NCBI GenBank assembly: GCA_023461135.1
Contig: JAEWNX010000083.1
Coordinates: 1 to 10,606, forward strand
DNA from: Pseudomonadota bacterium
Lineage (GTDB): Bacteria; Pseudomonadota; Alphaproteobacteria; Caulobacterales; Aquidulcibacteraceae
Direction of reading: 5' to 3'
Length of the DNA: 10,606 bases
Of the stretch, positions 1 through 4,704 are shown in pieces. A program made the position numbers and the translations under genes. The stretch's first letter is position 1. Each line of letters opens with the position of its first letter. A model generated the notes under the pieces. That model saw nothing but the letters and a program-made list of their open reading frames with translations, was not told the origin of the DNA and did not search any database.

Positions 1-404
1 GCCTTTACGCGTCCGCGGAATACTTGAAGCGCCACGGCACGCCGACGAAGGTGGAAGACCTCGATCACCACCGGATCATCGCCTATCACGCTGGCGTGCC
101 GACGCCGATGCGTGAACTCGATTGGGCCCAGCGGGCCGGCCGCGAAGACAATCGACCGCGCCCACCGCTCCTGGAGATCAACAATGTCTACGGCATGTTG
201 CGCGCGGTGGAGTCCGGCTTCGGCATCGGCAGCGCGCCCGACTACATGGCCCGCGAGAACCCCAGTCTCGTGAAAGTGCTACCGGACATGCCCGGTCCCT
301 CTTTCGAGGTCTATTTCATCTATCCTAGCGATCTAAAGCGCTCCAAGCGCATCGCCGCCTTCCGACAATTCCTCATCGATCAGGCGGCGAGCTGGAAAGA
401 GTGA
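1..404 (+). CDS. LysR-family transcriptional regulator, C-terminal part (5' end outside window)
   Basis: Partial gene. The reading frame is open from position 3 to the TGA at 402-404, so the N-terminal winged helix-turn-helix lies upstream of the window. The visible ~133 residues match the second half of a LysR effector-binding domain. They include the YASAEYLKRHGTP segment followed by a DLDHHRIIAY stretch, then NNVYGMLRAVESGFGIGSAP, the usual region that selects and scores the effector site, and finally a FEVYFIYPSDLKRSKRIAAF segment near the end. LysR proteins are cytoplasmic DNA-binding regulators that respond to small molecules. The target genes and ligand cannot be told from this fragment. 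The TTG at 24 is internal and is not a real start. It converges on the PepSY gene, with a GC-rich hairpin between them. The family call is safe; the specific role is unknown. Confidence 0.88.
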   Translation, partial: LYASAEYLKRHGTPTKVEDLDHHRIIAYHAGVPTPMRELDWAQRAGREDNRPRPPLLEINNVYGMLRAVESGFGIGSAPDYMARENPSLVKVLPDMPGPSFEVYFIYPSDLKRSKRIAAFRQFLIDQAASWKE

Positions 405-411
405 TGCGGAC

Positions 412-430
412 CGCCGGCGGGACGCCGGCG
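412..430. terminator. GC-rich hairpin between convergent genes
   Basis: Arms CGCCGGCG (412-419) and CGCCGGCG (423-430) pair perfectly over 8 bp with a 3-nt loop. It sits in the 35-bp gap between the LysR stop and the stop of the opposing PepSY gene, so it could end transcription from both sides. There is no T-run on either side, so a Rho-independent function is only plausible. The overlapping palindrome GACGCCGGCGTC (421-432) is an alternative fold. Confidence 0.45.
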
Positions 431-439
431 TCTCATCGC

Positions 440-736
440 TCAGTACAGCTCGCGCTTCAGCACGGCGCCGGAATGGGCGTCGATCTCGATTTCGATCGCC
501 CGCCCTTCTCGCGTGCTGCCTTCGACCTTCCAGCGTCCATCGTCCATGTCGATCTCGCGCACGGTCGCGACGCCCTGATTGCGGGCGATCTCCAGAGCGC
601 GCTCGTGGCTGATGATGGCGTGCGCGCCGTGCTCGGCCGTCGCCGGCGGGCTATCGTCGCCGTGACCTTGCTGATGGTGCGCGAAAGCCGGCGCCGCGAA
701 CGCGGCCATGGCTGCGGCCAAGATGATTGCTTTCAC
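440..736 (-). CDS. Small secreted PepSY-domain protein
   Basis: A 98-residue protein. The start is the GTG at 736, chosen because GAGGAG lies 6 nt upstream (743-748) and because it places a clean signal peptide at the N-terminus: a lysine, the hydrophobic stretch AIILAAAMAAFAAP, then an AFA cleavage motif near residue 19. A longer frame to 802 exists but would put 22 unlikely residues before the signal and overlap the upstream gene. The mature part begins with a His-rich linker (HHQQGHGDD, then HGAH), followed by a PepSY domain at about 41-98: ISHERALEIA, a GRWKVEG strand and the typical IEIEIDAHSGAVLKRE ending. PepSY domains occur in propeptides and inhibitors of metalloproteases and in periplasmic or membrane proteins. 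Its start is 10 nt beyond the stop of a zinc metallopeptidase, so the two are probably translated from one mRNA. A role as partner or inhibitor of that peptidase, or as a metal-binding protein, is inference. Confidence 0.88.
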   Translation of the reverse strand: MKAIILAAAMAAFAAPAFAHHQQGHGDDSPPATAEHGAHAIISHERALEIARNQGVATVREIDMDDGRWKVEGSTREGRAIEIEIDAHSGAVLKRELY

Positions 737-742
737 GCTCAA

Positions 743-748
743 CTCCTC
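743..748 (-). promoter_or_regulatory. Ribosome binding site of PepSY gene, overlapping upstream stop codon
   Basis: GAGGAG on the minus strand, 6 nt before the GTG at 736. It overlaps the TGA of the metallopeptidase (747-749), an arrangement typical of translational coupling. It decides the GTG start. Confidence 0.8.
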
Positions 749-1646
749 AAAGCTGCCTGTAGTCACGCACCGTGAACGTATCGCACTGGCGCGCGTCGCC
801 ACCGTCGAAGCCGCGGCGGAACCAGGCCATGCGCTGGGCGCTCGTGCCGTGCGTGAACTGCTCCTGGCGGGCGCCGAGCGTATCGTCGCCGATCGAGTGC
901 GCCGCGTTGAGCGCCTCGCGCAAATCGGCGTCGTCGATAGCTAGATTGGAGCGCGCCGTGTGACCCCATACGCCTGCCAGGCAGTCCGCCTGCAGTTCGA
1001 CGCGCACCGAGGTCTGGTTTTGCGTTTCGCCAGGGATCGATTGGCGCGTCGCGCCGATCAGGTTCTGCACATGGTGACCGACTTCGTGAGCGATCACATA
1101 AGCCTGCGCAAAATCTCCGGGCGCGTTCAGCCGGCTTTGCATCACCTCGTAGAAGCTCGGATCGATGTAGAGGTTGCCGTCGGCGGGACAATAGAAGGGG
1201 CCGACCGAAGACGGCGCGTTCCCGCAGCCCGTGCTCACTGCATTGGTAAAGACGATCAGCGTTGGGTCGCGATAGGCGCCGGGCTGGACGCCATAATTCG
1301 GGAGCCGCCCTGCCTGGAATTGTGCGCGCCAGACATCTTCGGTGGAGGCAAGCACGGCGCGCGAGAAGTCGCACGCTTGACCGTTTTCCGGCGAGGCCGC
1401 GCACGTGCTGCTCGCCGCACTTTGCGATTGGCCGCCCGCGCCTGACAGCCCTCCGAAAATCGCATCGCGCAGACCGAACGGGTTGAAGAAGTAGACAACG
1501 CCTAGAACCACCGCCGCGATGATCATGCCCCGCAAGCCGAGCAGCCGGAACAGGCCGAAAAGCGCCATAGCGCCCATGCCACCGCCGCCGGCGCGGCCGC
1601 CGCGGTCCTGGAAATTGTCCGAACGGCGCTGATTGTCGATGCGCAT
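747..1646 (-). CDS. Membrane-anchored neutral zinc metallopeptidase (YpfJ/COG2321, Zn_peptidase family)
   Basis: A 299-residue protein. The ATG at 1646 is preceded by GGGAGG (1652-1657) at 5 nt; the frame stays open to 1745 but that extension runs into the upstream gene and has no ribosome binding site. The N-terminus MRIDNQRRSDNFQDRGG followed by a Gly-rich stretch is typical of the family. One transmembrane helix lies at about 38-55 (MIIAAVVLGVVYFF). The catalytic motif is HEVGHH: H187, E188 and H191 form the HExxH zinc site, and E217 in the VELQADCLAGVW motif is the likely third ligand. Six cysteines (82, 92, 141, 153, 222, 288) all lie after the helix, which fits a periplasmic domain with disulfides. 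The length matches the family (about 280-300). The substrate is unknown for this family. It follows the radical SAM gene after 83 nt and is tightly linked to the PepSY gene downstream. Family call firm, cell topology inferred. Confidence 0.93.
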   Translation of the reverse strand: MRIDNQRRSDNFQDRGGRAGGGGMGAMALFGLFRLLGLRGMIIAAVVLGVVYFFNPFGLRDAIFGGLSGAGGQSQSAASSTCAASPENGQACDFSRAVLASTEDVWRAQFQAGRLPNYGVQPGAYRDPTLIVFTNAVSTGCGNAPSSVGPFYCPADGNLYIDPSFYEVMQSRLNAPGDFAQAYVIAHEVGHHVQNLIGATRQSIPGETQNQTSVRVELQADCLAGVWGHTARSNLAIDDADLREALNAAHSIGDDTLGARQEQFTHGTSAQRMAWFRRGFDGGDARQCDTFTVRDYRQL

Positions 1647-1651
1647 GACGT

Positions 1652-1657
1652 CCTCCC
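1652..1657 (-). promoter_or_regulatory. Ribosome binding site of metallopeptidase gene
   Basis: GGGAGG on the minus strand, 5 nt upstream of the ATG at 1646. It selects this start over the longer open frame that runs to 1745. Confidence 0.75.
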
Positions 1658-1729
1658 AAGCGCGAACCCTAGCCCGCGGGTCCGGCCTGCGGCAACGCGG
1701 AAGCGGGCTCTTTGGCTCCCGGCCACCCG

Positions 1730-2857
1730 CTAGTCTTCGCGCCAATCGGCGCGCGCCTCCGCTGCGGCTCGGACTGGCGCCGTTTCAGGCGCGTCATAGA
1801 ACAGATTCGCCTGCCCGCCCGTGTCTAGCGGACGGCGGAATTGCGTGGTGTCAAGCGGCAGGCGCGGCTTGTCCAAGCCAAGGCGCCTCAACGCGCGCGT
1901 GAAACGGTCGGCGATCAGTCTCGCGTAAGGGCCCTCGCCTTTCTGCCGCTTGCCCCATTCGGGATCGTAGTCGCGGCCGTTGCGCATCTGCCGCACGATG
2001 GACATCACGCGCGTCGCGCGGTCGGGGAAATGTGCGTGCAGCCATTCGCGGAAGAGATCCTTGATCTCGCGCGGCAGCCTCAGCACCACATAGCCCGCCG
2101 ATGATGCGCCGGCCTTCGCCGCTTCCTCCAGAATCGCTTCTATCTCGCTGTCGTTGATGGCCGGCACGATAGGCGCGACCATCACCGTGACCGGCACGCC
2201 GGCCTGTGTCAGCGCGCGGATCGCTTCGATGCGCCGATGCGGCGCGGCCGCACGGGGCTCCATAACGCGCGCGATGCGGCGCTCCAGCGTCGTCACGGAA
2301 ACAGCAGCTTTCGCGAGCCCTCGCTCAGCTAGGCGCGCGAGAACGTCTATGTCGCGCATCACGAGCTGCGACTTGGTGATCAGCGACACCGGATGGCGCC
2401 AGCGCTCCATCACTTCGAGGATGGCCCGCGTCACTCCATAGCCGCGCTCAATAGGCTGATAGATGTCGGTGACGCCGCCGAGCATGATCGTCTTGGGGCG
2501 GTAGCTGGGCTTCGAGAACTCGGCTTCGAGCAGCTCGGCGGCGTTGGCCTTCACGAAGAGCTTCGTCTCGAAATCGAGCCCTGGCGACAACCCGACATAG
2601 GCGTGGTTCGGGCGCGCATAGCAATAGATGCAGCCGTGCTCGCAGCCGCGATACGGATTGATCGACTGATCGAAGGAAACATCGGGACTCTGGTTGGTGC
2701 TGATGATCGACTTGGCCAGCTCGGGCGTGACGACCGTCTCAAGCGGCTGGACTTCCTCGCGCGTCCACCCGTCATCAAAGGCTTCGTGGGCGAAGCGCTC
2801 ATATCGGCCGCTCGCATTCGTGCGCGCGCCGCGGCCATGCAGCCGGTCCTTGTCCAT
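1730..2857 (-). CDS. PA0069 / Rv2578c-type radical SAM protein (SplB-related)
   Basis: A 375-residue, apparently complete protein. The radical SAM cluster motif CX3CX2C is present as CEHGCIYC (C72, C76, C79), inside the subfamily signature NPYRGCEHGCIYCYARP, followed by HAYVGLSPGLDFETK. These Cys ligate a [4Fe-4S] cluster that cleaves S-adenosylmethionine. Further TIM-barrel motifs include TIMLGGVTDIYQPIE at about 124-138 and the SLITKSQLVMRDID strand. The group belongs to the same broad COG (1533) as spore photoproduct lyase, a DNA repair enzyme, but its substrate has not been established as far as I know. The ATG at 2857 has no close Shine-Dalgarno; AGGA lies 13 nt away, and the predicted promoter would give a transcript with little or no leader. 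A LexA-type operator lies 25 nt upstream, which suggests SOS control. First gene of a likely three-gene unit with the metallopeptidase and PepSY genes. Confidence 0.92.
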   Translation of the reverse strand: MDKDRLHGRGARTNASGRYERFAHEAFDDGWTREEVQPLETVVTPELAKSIISTNQSPDVSFDQSINPYRGCEHGCIYCYARPNHAYVGLSPGLDFETKLFVKANAAELLEAEFSKPSYRPKTIMLGGVTDIYQPIERGYGVTRAILEVMERWRHPVSLITKSQLVMRDIDVLARLAERGLAKAAVSVTTLERRIARVMEPRAAAPHRRIEAIRALTQAGVPVTVMVAPIVPAINDSEIEAILEEAAKAGASSAGYVVLRLPREIKDLFREWLHAHFPDRATRVMSIVRQMRNGRDYDPEWGKRQKGEGPYARLIADRFTRALRRLGLDKPRLPLDTTQFRRPLDTGGQANLFYDAPETAPVRAAAEARADWRED

Positions 2858-2863
2858 AGTAGG

Positions 2864-2892
2864 ACGTTAATCCTAGAGTTGGAACATTTCAA
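2864..2892 (-). promoter_or_regulatory. Predicted promoter of the radical SAM gene
   Basis: On the minus strand, TTGAAA (2892-2887) resembles a -35 element. It is followed by a 17-nt spacer and TAACGT (2869-2864), which keeps the important T1, A2 and T6 of a -10 element. Transcription would then start at about 2857, the A of the start codon, so the mRNA may be leaderless. That agrees with the absence of a good ribosome binding site. An alternative -10 is TAGGAT (2875-2870). Confidence 0.45.
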
Positions 2893-2896
2893 GAAC
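2882..2896 (-). promoter_or_regulatory. LexA box (SOS operator), alphaproteobacterial type
   Basis: The + strand reads GAAC ATTTCAA GAAC, i.e. GTTC TTGAAAT GTTC on the minus strand. This is an exact match to the GTTC-N7-GTTC direct repeat known as the alphaproteobacterial LexA binding site. The putative -35 hexamer TTGAAA lies within the seven spacer bases, so a bound repressor would block RNA polymerase. The site is 25 nt upstream of the radical SAM start codon. A match of eight fixed bases could occur by chance about once in three windows this size, so the location is the stronger evidence. Confidence 0.65.
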
Positions 2897-2966
2897 ATTG
2901 CGCCGATGATGTTGAGAAAAGCCTCGCGGGGTCCACAGCAAAACAGACTGGCGTTGGTCCCGGCAT

Positions 2967-3014
2967 CCGGTAAGGAAACACCACAGTAAAAAAACGAACC
3001 CGTAAGGTAATACC
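2967..3014 (+). repeat. Imperfect direct repeat upstream of RHH gene
   Basis: CCGGTAAGGAAACACC (2967-2982) and CCCGTAAGGTAATACC (2999-3014) agree at 13 of 16 positions and are offset by 32 bp, close to three helical turns. The second copy contains the palindrome GGTAATACC (3006-3014). This spacing would place two bound proteins on the same DNA face, so an operator, possibly for the neighbouring RHH protein, is possible but unproven. Confidence 0.35.
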
Positions 3015-3029
3015 GCAAAGGATATGCGA

Positions 3030-3044
3030 TTAACTTTACGTTAG
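3030..3044 (+). promoter_or_regulatory. CtrA-like motif upstream of RHH gene
   Basis: TTAA-CTTTACG-TTAG is one base away from the CtrA consensus TTAA-N7-TTAA used in the cell-cycle control of many alphaproteobacteria. It directly precedes the RHH gene. One mismatch and AT-rich surroundings keep this tentative. Confidence 0.3.
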
Positions 3045-3070
3045 CTGTGTCTGCGCGTAGTCACGGCTAC

Positions 3071-3316
3071 ATGACGGTGCCCTCGAATACAGATGGCGGA
3101 CTTGAGAAGCGCTCGCTGACTATTAGCGGGCATCGCACGTCGATCGCGCTGGAGCCCCAGTTCTGGGCCGTCCTGGAACACCTGGCATTAATTGAGAAGA
3201 CGTCGTTGCCGAAGCTGATCGCGGGCATCGATCGCAAGCGCGCGGCGCTCAGTCCCGACCGGTCGTTGGCCTCGTCGATCCGCGTGCACTGCCTGTTGAA
3301 CGCCCCCCAAATGTGA
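3071..3316 (+). CDS. Small ribbon-helix-helix (RHH_4-type) DNA-binding protein
   Basis: An 81-residue protein if started at the ATG at 3071. The same frame begins with GTG at 3047 (89 residues), and GTG at 3077 is also possible. None has a convincing ribosome binding site, so the start is open. The ATG is preferred because the upstream codons overlap the end of the promoter-like region. The conserved part is about residues 13-73: the basic strand KRSLTISGHRTSIALE, then FWAVLEHLALIEKTSLPKL (helix A), a turn, IAGIDRKRAA, and SLASSIRVHCL (helix B). This matches the RHH_4 family, small proteins common in alphaproteobacteria that are presumed to bind DNA as dimers through the N-terminal strand. 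Targets are unknown. It reads divergently from the radical SAM gene and ends in a strong terminator, so it appears to be a single-gene transcript. Autoregulation through the upstream direct repeat is conceivable. Confidence 0.82.
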   Translation: MTVPSNTDGGLEKRSLTISGHRTSIALEPQFWAVLEHLALIEKTSLPKLIAGIDRKRAALSPDRSLASSIRVHCLLNAPQM

Positions 3317-3317
3317 A

Positions 3318-3356
3318 GAAGGGCGTCGGGGTGAACCGACGCCCTTCAGGCGTTTT
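3318..3356 (+). terminator. Rho-independent terminator of RHH gene (possibly bidirectional)
   Basis: A perfect 12-bp stem, GAAGGGCGTCGG (3318-3329) with CCGACGCCCTTC (3336-3347), and a 6-nt loop. It begins directly after the RHH stop codon. The downstream tract has TTTT at 3353-3356 after a short AGGCG gap. Read on the minus strand, the stem is followed by a TTCACATTT tract, so it may also end transcripts from the 30-residue ORF on the other side. Confidence 0.8.
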
Positions 3357-3391
3357 CATTTCGCATTGTCAGCCCCTAGGCGAGAGCGCCA

Positions 3392-3484
3392 TTAGGCGAC
3401 GATTTGCGCGGCTTGGTTCAGCGTGGCGAACGCCATAGGGGCAAACACGACAAGCGCGGCGACGAGGCAGTAAAACTTGGCCAT
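3392..3484 (-). CDS. Predicted 30-residue membrane or secreted small protein
   Basis: A short ORF starting at the ATG at 3484, with GGGAG (3491-3495) 6 nt upstream, and ending in TAA at 3392-3394. A longer in-frame opening to 3637 exists, but it overlaps the SDR gene and lacks a better start; the ATG at 3490 is too close to the ribosome binding site. The peptide has one positive charge at K3, then a hydrophobic stretch FYCLVAALVVFAPMAF at about 4-19, and a short polar and alanine-rich tail (TLNQAAQIVA). This could be a single-pass membrane miniprotein, or a signal peptide with a cleavable AFA motif and a tiny product. I do not recognise a family. It lies 97 nt downstream of the SDR gene on the same strand, preceded by a small hairpin in its leader. 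Evidence is the ribosome binding site, composition and position only. Confidence 0.6.
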   Translation of the reverse strand: MAKFYCLVAALVVFAPMAFATLNQAAQIVA

Positions 3485-3490
3485 TTCCAT

Positions 3491-3495
3491 CTCCC
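3491..3495 (-). promoter_or_regulatory. Ribosome binding site of the 30-residue ORF
   Basis: GGGAG on the minus strand, 6 nt before the ATG at 3484. Just upstream, GATCGA (3516-3511) can pair with TCGATC (3507-3502) around a TGG loop, giving a small leader hairpin that leaves the site free. Confidence 0.55.
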
Positions 3496-3581
3496 GATCC
3501 AGATCGACCATCGATCCGATGAGGTGAAGGTAATAGGCCGTTGGCCCTAACGCTGTGACGGCAGTCACGAGATCGAAACGC

Positions 3582-4331
3582 TCACATAAACCCCATGTCG
3601 CGCTCGTGCGTAACGAAGCGCCGGCCGGCATCGACATAGATAGTCTGCCCTGTGACAGCCGGGCTCTCGATCAAGAAGCGCGCCGCGCGCGCGACATCTT
3701 CCGGCGTCGGCCCGTACGCGAGCGGTGTTTGTGCGTGCAGGCGCCGGTAGTCTTCATCGCTCTGACCGGGCGCGGGCAACACATAGCCGGGCGCAACCGC
3801 ATTCACGCGCACCCGAGGCGCCAGCGCGCGCGCAAGCAGCTCGGTCGCGCCGGCGAGCGCGTATTTGGAGAGCGTGTAGGAAAAGTGATCCGGGTACGGG
3901 TTGGCCAGCTTGAAATCCAGAAAGTTGACCACAACGCCACGCTCCTGTTCCTGCAGCGCTTCGGCGAATTCGCGCGCGAGCAGCGCCGGCGTGAGCGTGT
4001 TGATGCTGATGTGGCGATGCAGCACATCCTCGCTCAGCGTGTCGATCGTGTCGTGCTCGAAAATCGCGGCGCAATTGACGAGCGCGGAAAGCGGGGCGCC
4101 GGCCGCCTCGATGGCGCGCCCGACAAGCGCGCCGCGCGCTACGACTTCCGCCAGATCGGCGCGGACAAGCTTCGCTGCGCCGCCCGCCTCGCGAATCTCC
4201 TGCTCGAGCGAAACCGCAGCGGGCTCGGAGCGATTAAAGTGGATCACGACGCCCCACCCCGCTCGCGCGAGATCGAGCGCCACCGCGCGGCCGAGCCGTT
4301 TGCCGGCGCCGGTGACGAGCGCCCAGCTCAT
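3582..4331 (-). CDS. SDR-family pteridine reductase-like oxidoreductase (PTR1/FolM type)
   Basis: A 249-residue short-chain dehydrogenase/reductase, the normal length. The ATG at 4331 has GGAG 6 nt upstream (4338-4341) and overlaps the folB stop as ATGA. The Rossmann motif is TGAGKRLG at 7-14, which fits the TGX3RXG form (R12) of pteridine reductases rather than the usual TGXXXGXG. N86 lies in VNCAAIF and N111 in ISINTLTP. The usual catalytic Ser is replaced by Asp: D139 in VVVNFLDF, with Y152 and K156 in SYTLSKYAL. The 13-residue spacing from D139 to Y152 is the same as D181 to Y194 in Leishmania PTR1. The C-terminal TGQTIYVDAG is typical of SDRs. The expected reaction is NADPH-dependent reduction of dihydropterin or dihydrofolate (dihydromonapterin in E. 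coli FolM), in the cytoplasm. Pairing with folB supports this. The exact substrate is inference. Confidence 0.88.
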   Translation of the reverse strand: MSWALVTGAGKRLGRAVALDLARAGWGVVIHFNRSEPAAVSLEQEIREAGGAAKLVRADLAEVVARGALVGRAIEAAGAPLSALVNCAAIFEHDTIDTLSEDVLHRHISINTLTPALLAREFAEALQEQERGVVVNFLDFKLANPYPDHFSYTLSKYALAGATELLARALAPRVRVNAVAPGYVLPAPGQSDEDYRRLHAQTPLAYGPTPEDVARAARFLIESPAVTGQTIYVDAGRRFVTHERDMGFM

Positions 4332-4690
4332 CTCTCTCTCCGGATGCAGACGCTGACGACGCCGTCGCCGGAGAGCACAGAGGGTTTCTTCACCGTCACC
4401 TCCACCCAGCGCGCTCGCGCGCTGAGCGACAAGCAATGCCCGGCGACGCGATCGGCGAGCGTTTCGATGAGGTGCGCCGGCGCGCCAAGATCATCGCGAA
4501 TAAAGTGAAGAATGCGGTCGTAATCGACGGTCGCCCCAATGCGGTCGTGCTCGACGTAAGGCGGCGGATCGGCGAGCGCAAGCGACACACAGATACGCAC
4601 TTCCTGCGGCGTGGCGCGCTCCGGCTCAGGCACGCCCACGCGCACCAGGGCTTTCGCATCGTCTATACGGATGACATGAAAGTCGGCCAT
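4328..4690 (-). CDS. folB: Dihydroneopterin aldolase family protein (FolB)
   Basis: A 120-residue protein, the usual size for this family. The ATG at 4690 starts the homologous region. The frame is open far upstream to 5386 but that part is a shadow of the transporter gene. The pattern VRVGVPEPERATPQEVRICVSL at 16-36 corresponds to the N-terminal strand with its conserved Glu and Gln. VDYDRILHFI is at 55-64, HLIETLADRVA at 73-83, and VTVKKPSVLSG at 98-108, where K102 before Pro is the likely catalytic lysine. FolB converts 7,8-dihydroneopterin to 6-hydroxymethyl-dihydropterin plus glycolaldehyde in folate synthesis; close relatives (FolX) epimerise dihydropterins. It starts 14 nt after the EamA stop with no clear ribosome binding site, and its TGA overlaps the SDR start as ATGA, indicating translational coupling with the pterin reductase. 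FolX-type activity is a possible alternative. Confidence 0.87.
   Translation of the reverse strand: MADFHVIRIDDAKALVRVGVPEPERATPQEVRICVSLALADPPPYVEHDRIGATVDYDRILHFIRDDLGAPAHLIETLADRVAGHCLSLSARARWVEVTVKKPSVLSGDGVVSVCIRRER
4338..4341 (-). promoter_or_regulatory. Ribosome binding site of the SDR gene inside folB
   Basis: GGAG on the minus strand, within the last codons of folB and 6 nt upstream of the SDR ATG at 4331. It excludes the longer frame that reads upstream to 4436. Confidence 0.7.
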
Positions 4691-4704
4691 TCCGGCTAAG
4701 ATAG

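Larger units (their letters stand above)
2858..3046. other. Divergent intergenic region (radical SAM gene / RHH gene)
   Basis: About 190 bp, more A/T-rich than its surroundings. It holds the LexA box and promoter of the minus-strand gene on the left. On the right are an imperfect 16-bp direct repeat (2967-2982 and 2999-3014), a run of seven A (2988-2994) and a CtrA-like TTAA-N7-TTAG motif (3030-3044). No gene is supported here. Confidence 0.6.

Noticed and set aside
3024..3044. Six-codon ORF (MRLTLR) before the RHH gene, with rare codons CGA, TTA and ACT
   Set aside because: It looked like an attenuator leader, but the AAAGGA upstream is only 1 nt from the ATG and no alternative stem-loops were found. 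The codons reflect local A/T richness.
3301..3310. Run of six C near the end of the RHH gene as a possible frameshift
   Set aside because: The frame ends normally a few codons later, directly before the terminator, with no sign of lost homology.
3555..4508. Open frame of 317 codons on the + strand opposite the SDR and folB genes
   Set aside because: It lies antisense to two well-supported genes, has an Arg-rich low-information composition and no ribosome binding site. Long antisense frames are expected in GC-rich coding DNA.
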